Shown: positions 11,406 to 21,289 of the stretch, in pieces
How positions within the stretch are numbered: position 1 is the stretch's first letter
Layout of the letters: each line of letters opens with the position of its first letter
DNA from: Stakelama flava
Lineage (GTDB): Bacteria; Pseudomonadota; Alphaproteobacteria; Sphingomonadales; Sphingomonadaceae
NCBI RefSeq assembly: GCF_019351405.1
Contig: NZ_JAHWZX010000004.1
Coordinates: forward strand, 236,318 to 300,317
Reading direction: 5' to 3'
Length of the DNA stretch: 64,000 nt
Made by a program: the position numbers and the translations under genes
Notes under the pieces: model-generated
The model's database searches: none
What the model was told of the DNA's origin: nothing
What the model saw: only the letters and a program-made list of their open reading frames with translations

Positions 11406-13505
11406 ATGTCGCAAATGCTGTCCCGCGCCGGATTGAAGGTTGCCGCCCCGCTAGCCGGGTTTGTCGAGCAGCAGGTGCTGCCGGGGCTGGGTATGACCCC
11501 CGATGCGTTCTGGGCAGGCGCGGCCGCGATCATCGAAGGGTTCGCGCCCGAAAATCGCCGGCTGCTCGACATACGCGACATGCTACAGGCGAAGATCGAT
11601 GCCTGGCACAGGGCCAATCCCGGCCAGATCGCGGATATGGCGGCGTATCAGGCGTTTTTGCGCGACATCGGCTATCTGGTGGAGGAACCGGGCGATTTCG
11701 CCATCGGCACCCGCAATGTCGATGCCGAAATCGCGACGGCAGCCGGGCCGCAACTGGTCGTGCCGGTACTCAATGCCCGCTTCGTCCTGAACGCCGCCAA
11801 TGCGCGGTGGGGAAGTCTGTATGACGCGTTATACGGCACCGATGCCATTCCCGGCGACATCGGGCCGGGCGGATATGATCCTGAACGTGGTGCGAAGGTA
11901 ATTGCGCGAGCCAAAGCGTTTCTCGATGAAGTGGTGCCGCTCAAATCGGGTAAATGGGCCGATGCGGCCTGGCCGATCGAGCCGGTCGACGGATCGCAGT
12001 TCATCGGTTTTCGGGGGAAGTCGCAACTCTACCGGCATAATGGCCTGCATATCGAGGTGGTGATCGATCGCGATCATCCGATCGGGAAGGATGACCCGCT
12101 CGGCATCGCCGATGTGCTACTTGAATCCGCCATTACGACGATCGTTGATTTCGAAGATTCGGTCGCTGCTGTTGATGCCGGGGACAAGGTTGCGGCCTAT
12201 GCCAACTGGCTGGGGCTGATGAAGGGCGATCTGGCCGAAACCTTCGACAAGGGCGGGCGGGCGATGACCCGCCGCCTGAACGACGACCGATCCTATAGCA
12301 CGCCCGACGATGCCGGGCTGACGCTGCCCGGACGCAGCCTGTTGTTCGTGCGCAATGTCGGCCATCTGATGACGACGCCGGCGGTACTACTTCCCGATGG
12401 CCGTGAGGCACCGGAAGGCATTCTCGACGCGATCCTGACCAGCACCATCGCGCTGTACGATCTTCGTGGGCTGGGCAAATATCGCAATAGTCGCGCCGGA
12501 TCGATCAATATCGTGAAGCCGAAAATGCACGGGCCGGACGAATGCGCCTTCACCGACCGGCTGTTCGATGCGGTGGAGGACATGCTTGGCCTTGCCCGCC
12601 ACACGATCAAGGTCGGGGTGATGGATGAGGAGCGGCGCACGTCCGCCAATCTCTCCGCGTGCATTCATGCGGTGAAGGACCGCATCGTCTTCATCAACAC
12701 CGGTTTCCTCGATCGCACCGGCGATGAAATGCACACCGCGATGCATGCCGGCCCGATGATCCCCAAGGGCGAGATGAAAACGAGCGACTGGCTGACCGCC
12801 TATGAAGATCGCAATGTGCGCATCGGCCTGGCGCACGGATTTTCGGGCAGGGCGCAGATCGGTAAGGGAATGTGGGCCGCGCCGGACCGCATGGCGGATA
12901 TGCTTGAGCAGAAGATCGCCCATCCGCAATCGGGGGCGAATACCGCATGGGTGCCCAGCCCGACCGCGGCAACGCTGCACGCGATGCACTATCATGCGAT
13001 CGATGTCTTCGCGCGGCAAAACGCGATCGCCGCCGAACCGGTGCCGTCCCTCGACCGGCTGCTCACCATTCCCGTTGCCGATGGGCGCAACTGGCAGGCG
13101 GACGATGTCCGGCGCGAACTCGACAATAATGCGCAGGGGATATTGGGCTATGTCGTTCGCTGGGTCGATCAGGGGGTAGGCTGTTCGAAAGTGCCCGACA
13201 TCAATGATGTGGGATTGATGGAGGATCGCGCGACGCTTCGCATATCCTCGCAGCACATGGCGAACTGGCTGCTCCACGGTGTTGCGTCAAAGGCCGATAT
13301 TGACGATGCTTTTTCGCGGATGGCGCAGAAGGTCGATAGCCAGAATGCGGACGATCCGGCCTATCGCCCGATGGTGGGGCGCGAAGACGACAGCCTTGCG
13401 TGGCGTGCTGCACGGGCGCTGGTGTTCGAAGGGATGGAACAACCCAATGGCTATACCGAGCCGCTTCTCCATCAATTCCGGAAAGAGGAAAAGCGGCGCG
13501 GCTGA
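11406..13505 (+). CDS. glcB: Malate synthase G
   Basis: A 699-residue enzyme condensing glyoxylate with acetyl-CoA to malate (glyoxylate shunt, growth on C2 units or fatty acids). Length matches the G isoform (about 720) and not A (about 530). Landmarks include [44 protein letters not shown] and [14 protein letters not shown]. The ATG at 11406 follows AAGGAGG. It stands alone; no isocitrate lyase is in the window. Confidence 0.97.
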   Translation: MSQMLSRAGLKVAAPLAGFVEQQVLPGLGMTPDAFWAGAAAIIEGFAPENRRLLDIRDMLQAKIDAWHRANPGQIADMAAYQAFLRDIGYLVEEPGDFAIGTRNVDAEIATAAGPQLVVPVLNARFVLNAANARWGSLYDALYGTDAIPGDIGPGGYDPERGAKVIARAKAFLDEVVPLKSGKWADAAWPIEPVDGSQFIGFRGKSQLYRHNGLHIEVVIDRDHPIGKDDPLGIADVLLESAITTIVDFEDSVAAVDAGDKVAAYANWLGLMKGDLAETFDKGGRAMTRRLNDDRSYSTPDDAGLTLPGRSLLFVRNVGHLMTTPAVLLPDGREAPEGILDAILTSTIALYDLRGLGKYRNSRAGSINIVKPKMHGPDECAFTDRLFDAVEDMLGLARHTIKVGVMDEERRTSANLSACIHAVKDRIVFINTGFLDRTGDEMHTAMHAGPMIPKGEMKTSDWLTAYEDRNVRIGLAHGFSGRAQIGKGMWAAPDRMADMLEQKIAHPQSGANTAWVPSPTAATLHAMHYHAIDVFARQNAIAAEPVPSLDRLLTIPVADGRNWQADDVRRELDNNAQGILGYVVRWVDQGVGCSKVPDINDVGLMEDRATLRISSQHMANWLLHGVASKADIDDAFSRMAQKVDSQNADDPAYRPMVGREDDSLAWRAARALVFEGMEQPNGYTEPLLHQFRKEEKRRG

Positions 13506-13532
13506 TCCATTCGGGGTCGCTGCAACGACGGT

Positions 13533-14561
13533 TCAGTATTTGTCGCGGCGCGGTTTAGCCTGACGCTTGCTGGGAAGCGTATCGGCCATGACCGCCCCGC
13601 GATGCCCAAAGGGGCGGGGATGGCCGGTAGTCGTATCGATCCCGGTCTGCCGCTCCGCCTCGGCATTGATTTCCGCGCCCAGCAGCACCGCGTAAGACGA
13701 TACGAACAGCCACATCAGCAGCACCACCACCGCGCCCAGCGCGCCATAGGTCGCGTTGTAGTTGGCCAGATTGGCGGCGTAGAGGCCGAACAGCAATGTC
13801 GCGACCAACCAGAGAAAGGTTGCTGCGATCGATCCGATCGACAGCCATTGCCAGCGCGCCTGCGCACGGTCAGGCGCAAATCGGTACACCAGCCCGAATC
13901 CCGCGCTGACGATAAGCGCGGCGACGACCCAGGTTGCGATCTGGATCATGGTGACGCCGACTTGACCAAGGATCGTGACGGCGTTTTGCAAATAGCCGAA
14001 TACAGCCGCGGAAACGACGCCCAGAATGGCGGCGACGATAGCCCCCATTGTCAGGAGAATGGCAAGGATGGTCGTTACGATAATGTTGCGTTCATCGATT
14101 TCCTCGTAAATCACATTCATCGCCTGGATGAGCGCGCTTGCCGCACGCATCGCACCGTAAATCGAAAAGAACAGTGCGATTCCCAGCCCAAGCCCGGTTT
14201 TGCTCGCCGCCTCGGTCGTGACGTTTACGAGCTGATCCTGGATCAGGCGCGCGGCGTCAGCGGGCACCAGTTCGAAAATCTGCTGCATGTGATCGGCGAC
14301 CGTGGCCGGGTCGGCGATAAGCCCATAGGTCATTACAACCGCGCCAAGCAGCGGGACAAATGACAGAAACGCATAAAAGGCAACACCGGCGGCCATCAGC
14401 GACAGGTTATGGTGACCCATCATAATGTATATGCGTCCGAAAATCGCTTTCCACGCTCTCCATGGATGGTGCCAGGGCTTGCTCGACTGGAAGCCGGGGA
14501 TAGCTTCGGTTTCGGCGGTCTCCGGAGCTCCGGTGTCGGCGGCGATCGTCGCGTCGGTCAT
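13533..14561 (-). CDS. YihY/virulence factor BrkB family membrane protein
   Basis: A 342-residue inner-membrane protein with six to seven helices and the family signature LSLMAAGVAFYAFLSFVPLLGAVV. The helices YNATYGALGAVVVLLMWLFVSSYAVLLGAEINAE form the conserved C-terminal block, followed by a basic tail. The ATG at 14561 follows GGGGAGA; the frame continues upstream to 14672 without support. The family has been called tRNA-processing or BrkB, but its role is not settled. It diverges from tamA. Confidence 0.92.
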   Translation of the reverse strand: MTDATIAADTGAPETAETEAIPGFQSSKPWHHPWRAWKAIFGRIYIMMGHHNLSLMAAGVAFYAFLSFVPLLGAVVMTYGLIADPATVADHMQQIFELVPADAARLIQDQLVNVTTEAASKTGLGLGIALFFSIYGAMRAASALIQAMNVIYEEIDERNIIVTTILAILLTMGAIVAAILGVVSAAVFGYLQNAVTILGQVGVTMIQIATWVVAALIVSAGFGLVYRFAPDRAQARWQWLSIGSIAATFLWLVATLLFGLYAANLANYNATYGALGAVVVLLMWLFVSSYAVLLGAEINAEAERQTGIDTTTGHPRPFGHRGAVMADTLPSKRQAKPRRDKY

Positions 14562-14677
14562 CGTGTTTCGGTCTCCCCGTTTGGACGGGAAACGCGCGAT
14601 CATGAATTGGGATGCACGCGCAATGCGGAAAACCGCGATTCCCCTGCCTAAAAAGGGGGACCTTTTTCGCAAATCGC

Positions 14678-17011
14678 ATGTTATGCAAAAAGTTGAAGGT
14701 ATTGGTGCGTCGATTCGGCACGGCGTTAAAAGGGGTTAGGGGCGACGTGCGCGGCACAATAGGCGTAGCAAAAGCTGCAATGATTTTGGCGGGTGCCGCT
14801 CCGGCGGCGTTTTGTGTTGCCGCCCCCGCCTGGGCGCAGACCAGCAAAAACGATGACAGCAATGCGTCGTCTGAAACACAGGCGAAGGACCATCCGCAGC
14901 AGGCGCAGGACGGTTCGGCGCAATCGCCGGATGGTTCGGTTCCTTCGCAAAGCACGGATGACCAGGGCGCAATCATTCCCGAACAGCAGTTCGACGAAGC
15001 GCTTCCGGTGTTGAGCGACGACATCAACGCGCCGCTTGAGCCGATGCCCGATAGCACTTCGCCCACCGGTTCTACAGGCGATGAAACCGGAACCGTTCAG
15101 GGCCAGGCTGTTCAGCCGACCGCGGGAAGCCAGTCGGGTACGGTGTCTCAGCCGGTGTCGATCGAGGATTCGCAGCCGCTTCCCGATGAAGGGGAACTTG
15201 CCCAGCCGCTGGCGCCCATCGACCAGTTCGATACCCAGCCGCCGCCCGAAATAGCCGGCGTTGAGGATGAAAAAGCGACCCAGATTGCCTATTCGGTAAA
15301 GGTCGAGGGGCTGGACGAAGTCGATCTGGAAGGCGAGTTTCGCGACCATTCGGCGCTTGAGGACGGCGACGGCAAAGCGGCCAACGCCACCATGGTTACC
15401 GCGCGTGCCAAGGAGGATGAGCAGCTTGCCGTCCGCCTGATGCAGTCCATCGGCTATTATGATGGAACCGCGATTTCCACGGTGGAAACGGCCGGGGCGG
15501 ACAATCCCGGCCTGATCGTCACGATCACCGCGACGCCGGGCAAGCTCTACACGCTGGGATCAATCACCACGAAAGGCGATGTGACCGAGCCGGAAGGACT
15601 GGTCGACAAGGCGTTGCCGTTGAAAGTGGGCGATCCTATCGATGCGGCGCGGGTGCAGGGGGCGGAAGCGAATGTTTCGCTGCGCCTGCCGCAGCAGGGC
15701 TATCCGTTCTTCAAGCTGGGCGATCGCGACATCCTGCTCGACGATACCGACTATACCGGCGCCTACACGCTTCCCTACGCCCTCGGCCCGCGGGCGTCCT
15801 ATGGCGGCTTCACCATGAATGTCGAGGATGCGCCGTTCGATGCCGAGCATGTCAAGGTGCTTGCGCGCTTCGACAAGGGCGACCTGTATGATTCGCGCGA
15901 AACGGACGACCTTCAGCAGGCGCTGGTGGCGACCGGATTATTCTCCAGCGTGTCGGTCGAACCCAAGGAAACGAACGAAACCGCGCCGGACGGCACCGAA
16001 TATGTCGACATGCTGGTGCGCGGGAAGGCGGGGCCGGCGCGAACGCTGGCCGGGGAAGCCGGGTACGGCACGGGCGAAGGCATCCTGCTTCAGGGAAGCT
16101 GGACGCATCGCAACCTGTTTCCGCCGGAAGGCGCGCTGATCGTCTCAGGCAAGGCGGGTACGCAGGAACAGGGGTTGAGCGGAACCTTCCGCCGATCGAA
16201 CGCTGGCAAGCGGGACCGCACCGTCTCGCTTATTCTCTCGGCGGACCATACCGATTACGACGCGTACGAAGCCTATACCACCACGCTGGCGGGACGGGTT
16301 TCGTATGATTCGACGCCGATCTGGCAGAAGAAGTTCACCTATGGCTATGGCTTCGAACTGGTCGGTACGAACGAAGACGTCTATAATTTCGATGCCGGCG
16401 AGCGGCAGCGAAAGACGTATTTCGTCGCCGCACTTCCGCTGAACGCCGGCTGGGATACGTCGGATAGCCTGCTGAACCCGACCAAGGGGTTCCGCCTCAA
16501 CGCAAATGTCAGTCCCGAAGCGGCGGTGAAGGGCGGTTTTCGTCCCTATGCCCGGGTAAGCATCGAAGGCGATGTCTATTATCCGGCCACCGACAGCCTG
16601 GTGATCGCGGGCCGGCTGGCCTTTGGTACGATCCCCGGAATCGATCGCGACGACCTCCCGCCTTCCCGACGCTATTATTCGGGCGGCGGCGGATCGGTGC
16701 GCGGCTATGGCTATCAGGAACTTGGGCCGATCGCGCCCGACGGCAAACCGATCGGCGGTTTGAGCTTCAACGAATTCTCGCTTGAGGCTCGCTACCGCTT
16801 CGGCAATTTCGGCATCGTACCGTTTATCGATGGCGGCCAGGCGTATGACACGGTGTATCCGCGCGGATCGGACCTGCATTACGGGGCGGGTATCGGCGGA
16901 CGGTTCTACACCAATTTCGGGCCGTTGCGCGTCGATGTGGCGACGCCGCTGAACCCGCGGGACGGCGATCCCAAAATCGCGCTGTACATCTCGATCGGGC
17001 AGGCTTTCTGA
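14678..17011 (+). CDS. tamA: TamA, BamA/Omp85-family outer-membrane assembly protein
   Basis: A 777-residue outer-membrane protein that with TamB inserts autotransporters and moves lipid between membranes. A signal peptide ends near AAPAWAQ, followed by about 150 residues rich in Gln, Ser, Asp and Pro. POTRA domains follow (IAYSVKVEGL; ITATPGKLYTLGSIT). The C-terminal surface-antigen barrel contains the lid-lock motif SVRGYGYQELGP and ends in Phe. The ATG at 14678 is the likeliest start; the frame opens at 14612. The stop overlaps the tamB start (TGATG). Confidence 0.93.
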   Translation: MLCKKLKVLVRRFGTALKGVRGDVRGTIGVAKAAMILAGAAPAAFCVAAPAWAQTSKNDDSNASSETQAKDHPQQAQDGSAQSPDGSVPSQSTDDQGAIIPEQQFDEALPVLSDDINAPLEPMPDSTSPTGSTGDETGTVQGQAVQPTAGSQSGTVSQPVSIEDSQPLPDEGELAQPLAPIDQFDTQPPPEIAGVEDEKATQIAYSVKVEGLDEVDLEGEFRDHSALEDGDGKAANATMVTARAKEDEQLAVRLMQSIGYYDGTAISTVETAGADNPGLIVTITATPGKLYTLGSITTKGDVTEPEGLVDKALPLKVGDPIDAARVQGAEANVSLRLPQQGYPFFKLGDRDILLDDTDYTGAYTLPYALGPRASYGGFTMNVEDAPFDAEHVKVLARFDKGDLYDSRETDDLQQALVATGLFSSVSVEPKETNETAPDGTEYVDMLVRGKAGPARTLAGEAGYGTGEGILLQGSWTHRNLFPPEGALIVSGKAGTQEQGLSGTFRRSNAGKRDRTVSLILSADHTDYDAYEAYTTTLAGRVSYDSTPIWQKKFTYGYGFELVGTNEDVYNFDAGERQRKTYFVAALPLNAGWDTSDSLLNPTKGFRLNANVSPEAAVKGGFRPYARVSIEGDVYYPATDSLVIAGRLAFGTIPGIDRDDLPPSRRYYSGGGGSVRGYGYQELGPIAPDGKPIGGLSFNEFSLEARYRFGNFGIVPFIDGGQAYDTVYPRGSDLHYGAGIGGRFYTNFGPLRVDVATPLNPRDGDPKIALYISIGQAF

Positions 17012-20000
17012 TGGCGGAAGAGATCGTGTCCGAACCTGAAGGCGAAACCGTTCGCGTAATCGAAAAGCGCCCCTTGTGGCAGCGCATCCTGAAATGGCTT
17101 GGTATCGCCATCGGGTCGCTGGCGGTGCTGGTCGTGCTGATCGTGCTTGGCCTGAACACCGGGCCGGGTCGCAATTTCCTGACCGGTCAGATAAACGGTT
17201 TCAAGATGGCGTCGGGCATGGGCGTCCATGTCGGGAAAATCGACGGGTCGTTGTACGGCCGGATGGTGCTGAAGGACGTTCGCCTCACCGATACCAAGGG
17301 CGTCTTCGCGGCATCGCCCAGCATCACGTTAGACTGGCGTCCGTTCGCTTATATCAACAAGCATGTCGATGTGCGCGAACTGTCCAGCCCGCTGATCCAG
17401 TTCGCGCGAATGCCGGTGCTGAACCCCACCCCGGCAAGCAACGACAACGGCCCGCTGCTTCCCGACCTTGATATCGATGTTAACAAGCTGGCGATCGCCC
17501 GGCTGGATATCGGCGCGGCGGTCAGCGGACAGCGGCATATCGCCCAGATCGCGGGGCAGGCGCATATTGCCGATCGGCGCGCGCAGCTTCGCGCGAACGC
17601 GCGCACGATCGCTGCTCCCGGCGTTGCTGGCGGCGACCGGCTGGCGCTGACGCTGGACGCGGTGCCGGACGATAACAAGCTGGATGTCGACCTGAAATTG
17701 CGCGCGCCTGAAAACGGCATGATTGCAGGCATGGCGGGCCTGAAAAAGCCGCTCTCGCTCTCGCTCGACGGTAATGGCAGCTGGCAGCGCTGGAACGGCC
17801 GTCTGACCGGAACGCTGGGCGGCAGTTCGCTCGCCAATCTGCAAATCGCCGAACAGGATGGCCGGTTTCAGGTGCGCGGTGTGGCGCATCCCGGCCTTTA
17901 CCTGACCGGACCGGTCGAGCGACTGACCAAGCCGGGGCTGCAAATCGCGCTGGATGCGGCGTTCGACAATCGCGTCGCCAATACGCGCCTGCGACTGCGA
18001 TCGGATGCATTGGCGGTATCGACGAACGGCGTCATCGATCTGGGCAAAAGCGAATTTCATAATTTCCGCGCCGAGGCGCTGTTGCTGACGCCCGGCGCGA
18101 TTGCGGAGAATCTACGCGGCCGCTCGGTTCGCGCGGCGGTTGCGCTGGACGGCGCGTTCCAGACGCCGACGGTGGATTACAAGCTGACCGCTGGCGCAAT
18201 CGGCTTTGGTGAAATGGCGGTCGAACAGCTTTCGGCGGAAGGCCGCGCGACGGTAAACGCCGATCGCATTCTTGTACCCGTGCATGCCAAGGCGGGCCGG
18301 GTGACCGGCCTGAACGCCGCGGCGGGCGGCCTGCTCACCAATGTGGCGATCGATGGCGATTTCGCGATCGACGGAGCAAAAATCCTTTCCGACAATCTGC
18401 ATCTGCGCTCGGACAAGATCGACGCGACCGCGATCGTAGCGGCGGATATGGCGAAGGGGCGCTATACCGGCGCGCTGAAAGGCAGGGTGAACAACTACCG
18501 GGTCGAAAGCTTCGGCATCGTCAATCTTCAGACCGACGCCGATGTCTATTCACCGCCGCAGGGCGGATTCGGGGTGCGCGGCCATGTGGTGATGCGCACG
18601 CAGCAGATATTCAACGATGGCATCCGCAACTTCCTGGGCGGAAATGCGATGGCGCGGGTGAACCTCGACTATACGCCCGAAGGCGTGATCCGCTTTTCCG
18701 GGCTTCAGGTGCAGGCGCCCGATTTCCGTCTGAATAACGGGTCCGGGATGTATGATCCTGCCGGCGCGCTCGCGCTAAACGCCGACGCCTATTCCAAGCA
18801 ATATGGTCCGATCCAGGCGCGCGTAACCGGAAGCATGACCCGTCCCGTGGTGCAGGTGCGCGCGGCGCGGCCGGGGCTTGGCATCGGCCTTGCCAATCTG
18901 GACGCACGGGTGCGCGGCAATAACGGTGCTTATGCGGTGCTGGCCAATGGCGACACCGATTACGGTCCGTTCAAGGCCGATATGGTCATCGATACGTCGA
19001 ACCGGCTGAATGTCGATATCCGCAGCGCTCGCTTCGCCGGCATGGATATTTCGGGACAGGTGCATCAGACCGCGGCAGGGCCGTTTGCGGGTAATGTCCG
19101 TTTCGCCGGATCGGGCATCAACGGCAGCGCCAATCTGAGCGCGCAGGGTCAGTATCAGCATGCCGATGTCAATGCGCAGGCGAACAACGCCAGCATTCCC
19201 GGCAATTCCGGGCTGACGATCGGCCGGGCGATCGTGACCGCCAGCGCCACCATGTATCCGGGCAAGCCCGAAGTGATCGCCGATGCGCAGATCGCATCGT
19301 TCGCGATGGGCGATTTCGTGATCAAGAAGGCGCGTGCCAAGGTCAATTACCGCGGTGGGCAGGGTACGGCGCAACTCGTCGCCAACGGATCGTCCAGCGT
19401 GCCGTTCGAACTGGCGGCCAATGCCAAGCTCAGCCCCGATCAATATATCGTCGCGCTGAAAGGCAGCGGCAACGGAATTGGGTTCGCGACTGCCAATCCG
19501 GCGCGGATCAGCAAGACCAGCAGCGGCTATACGCTGGCACCAACGCAGATCAATCTCGACAAGGGATCGATCCGGCTGGCGGGTGATTTCGGTTCGGCGA
19601 TCAGCATGAAGGCACGGCTCGATTCACTGGACCTGTCAGTGGCCAATGCTTTCGTGCCGGGACTGGGGATCGGCGGACAGGCGACGGGCAGCCTGGACTA
19701 TACGCAGCAGGGGTCGGGTTTCCCGCAGGCGCAGGCGCGGCTGAACATCACCGATTTCCGGCGCACCAGCATCGCCGCGGTGTCGGAGCCGGTGAATATC
19801 GAATTTGCCGGGAAACTGGTGCCCAGCGGCGGAGATGCGCGCGCGCTCATCAAACGGGGGACCACGACCGTCGGCCGCATGGTCGCGACGCTGCAACCGC
19901 TCGCGCCCGGTAGTGGTGCGTGGTCGACGCGGTTGATGGCGGCGCCGCTGAGTGGTGGCATCCGCTATAACGGTCCTGCCGATGTGCTGTTCTCCTTCGC

Positions 20001-21240
20001 CGGACAATCGGGCCAGACGCTGAAGGGACCGATCGCGCTGGCGGCGAATTTCGGGGGACAGGTGCGTTCGCCCCGGCTGACCGGTGTGGTCCGGGCGCAA
20101 AACCTGACCTATGAGAATGAAAATTATGGCACGCGACTGAGCAAGATGTCGATCGATGGTCAATTCAGCAACGACCGGTTCGTGCTGAACACGCTGCACG
20201 CCAATGCCGGCGACGGTACGATCGATGCCAGCGGACGCGTCGGCCTTGCCGCCGATGCCGGTTTCCCGATCGACATCACGGCGAAGCTGAACAAGGCGCA
20301 ACTCGCGAAGAGCGATGCGCTCGGCGCGACTGCCACGGGCGAAATTCACGTTGTGAACAAACCCGGCGAGCAGGCGTCGATCACCGGCGAAATCCGCATT
20401 CCTGAGGCGCGTTACCAGATCATCCGTCAGGGATCGGCCGACGTCCCAGAACTGACGGGTATTCGCCGCAAGGGGCAGAAGCCTGCGAATGAGCAGGACC
20501 ACAGCGCAAGCGGTCCGCCGGGACTGTTCCGTCTGGATATCCGCCTGCGCGCCGACAATCAGTTGTACGTTTCGGGCATGGGACTGGAATCCGAATGGAG
20601 CGCCGACTTGCGCGTGACGGGAACGTCCGCCGATCCGCGCGTCCGCGGTTCGCTTAACATCGTTCGCGGCACCTATTCGTTCGCTGGCAACCGGTTCGAC
20701 GTGACCAAGGGAGTCGTCAGCTTCGAAGGCGGCGCCGTCAGCAATCCGCAGATCAACATCGTGGCGAGCACCGAAAAGGATGACATCACCGCGACGATCA
20801 CGGTGACCGGCACCGCGCAGAATCCGCAGATCGCGTTCAGCTCGACGCCAGCGTTGGCGCAGGACGAGGTACTTTCGCGCCTGCTGTTCGGAAGTTCGGT
20901 GACCGATCTTTCGGCGACCGAGGCGATTCAGCTGGCGTCATCGCTCAACTCGCTGCGTGGATCGGGCGGCGGCGGGCTGAACCCGCTGGGCAAGCTGCGG
21001 TCGGCAACGGGTATCGACCGGCTTCGCGTCCTGGGTGGCGATGATACGACCGGTCGCGGCACGTCGCTCGCTGCGGGCAAGTATATCACCAACGATATCT
21101 ATGTGGAGATCATCACCGACGCGAAGGGCTTCACCGCCACCCAGCTCGAAATTTCGTTGAGCAAGGCGCTGAGCATCCTGTCACAGACGGCAAGTTCCGG
21201 CGGATCGAGCGCCAGCCTGCGCTATTCGAAGGACTATTGA
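17011..21240 (+). CDS. tamB: TamB, translocation and assembly module / AsmA-like bridge protein
   Basis: A 1409-residue protein. A short cytosolic stretch and one membrane anchor (IAIGSLAVLVVLIVLGLNT) lead into a long periplasmic beta-taco groove. The C-terminal DUF490 domain includes RGTYSFAGNRFDVTKGVVSFEGG and STPALAQDEVLSRLLFG, close to the E. coli TamB end. It works with TamA between the inner and outer membranes. The start codon overlaps the tamA stop by one base, indicating coupled expression. The length fits alphaproteobacterial TamB (1250-1500). Confidence 0.95.
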   Translation: MAEEIVSEPEGETVRVIEKRPLWQRILKWLGIAIGSLAVLVVLIVLGLNTGPGRNFLTGQINGFKMASGMGVHVGKIDGSLYGRMVLKDVRLTDTKGVFAASPSITLDWRPFAYINKHVDVRELSSPLIQFARMPVLNPTPASNDNGPLLPDLDIDVNKLAIARLDIGAAVSGQRHIAQIAGQAHIADRRAQLRANARTIAAPGVAGGDRLALTLDAVPDDNKLDVDLKLRAPENGMIAGMAGLKKPLSLSLDGNGSWQRWNGRLTGTLGGSSLANLQIAEQDGRFQVRGVAHPGLYLTGPVERLTKPGLQIALDAAFDNRVANTRLRLRSDALAVSTNGVIDLGKSEFHNFRAEALLLTPGAIAENLRGRSVRAAVALDGAFQTPTVDYKLTAGAIGFGEMAVEQLSAEGRATVNADRILVPVHAKAGRVTGLNAAAGGLLTNVAIDGDFAIDGAKILSDNLHLRSDKIDATAIVAADMAKGRYTGALKGRVNNYRVESFGIVNLQTDADVYSPPQGGFGVRGHVVMRTQQIFNDGIRNFLGGNAMARVNLDYTPEGVIRFSGLQVQAPDFRLNNGSGMYDPAGALALNADAYSKQYGPIQARVTGSMTRPVVQVRAARPGLGIGLANLDARVRGNNGAYAVLANGDTDYGPFKADMVIDTSNRLNVDIRSARFAGMDISGQVHQTAAGPFAGNVRFAGSGINGSANLSAQGQYQHADVNAQANNASIPGNSGLTIGRAIVTASATMYPGKPEVIADAQIASFAMGDFVIKKARAKVNYRGGQGTAQLVANGSSSVPFELAANAKLSPDQYIVALKGSGNGIGFATANPARISKTSSGYTLAPTQINLDKGSIRLAGDFGSAISMKARLDSLDLSVANAFVPGLGIGGQATGSLDYTQQGSGFPQAQARLNITDFRRTSIAAVSEPVNIEFAGKLVPSGGDARALIKRGTTTVGRMVATLQPLAPGSGAWSTRLMAAPLSGGIRYNGPADVLFSFAGQSGQTLKGPIALAANFGGQVRSPRLTGVVRAQNLTYENENYGTRLSKMSIDGQFSNDRFVLNTLHANAGDGTIDASGRVGLAADAGFPIDITAKLNKAQLAKSDALGATATGEIHVVNKPGEQASITGEIRIPEARYQIIRQGSADVPELTGIRRKGQKPANEQDHSASGPPGLFRLDIRLRADNQLYVSGMGLESEWSADLRVTGTSADPRVRGSLNIVRGTYSFAGNRFDVTKGVVSFEGGAVSNPQINIVASTEKDDITATITVTGTAQNPQIAFSSTPALAQDEVLSRLLFGSSVTDLSATEAIQLASSLNSLRGSGGGGLNPLGKLRSATGIDRLRVLGGDDTTGRGTSLAAGKYITNDIYVEIITDAKGFTATQLEISLSKALSILSQTASSGGSSASLRYSKDY

Positions 21241-21257
21241 CCTCTGACGCCCGCAAC

Positions 21258-21287
21258 GCTTCGCTCCATTGCATGGTGGAGCGAAGC
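21258..21287. promoter_or_regulatory. 11-bp stem-loop covering the ribosome-binding site of the monooxygenase gene
   Basis: GCTTCGCTCCA (21258-21268) pairs perfectly with TGGAGCGAAGC (21277-21287) across an 8-base loop. The 3' arm contains the GGAG that would serve the ATG at 21290, two bases after the stem. It may terminate tamB transcription, hide the ribosome-binding site, or both. No T-run follows, which argues against a simple intrinsic terminator. Confidence 0.6.
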
Positions 21288-21289
21288 GG

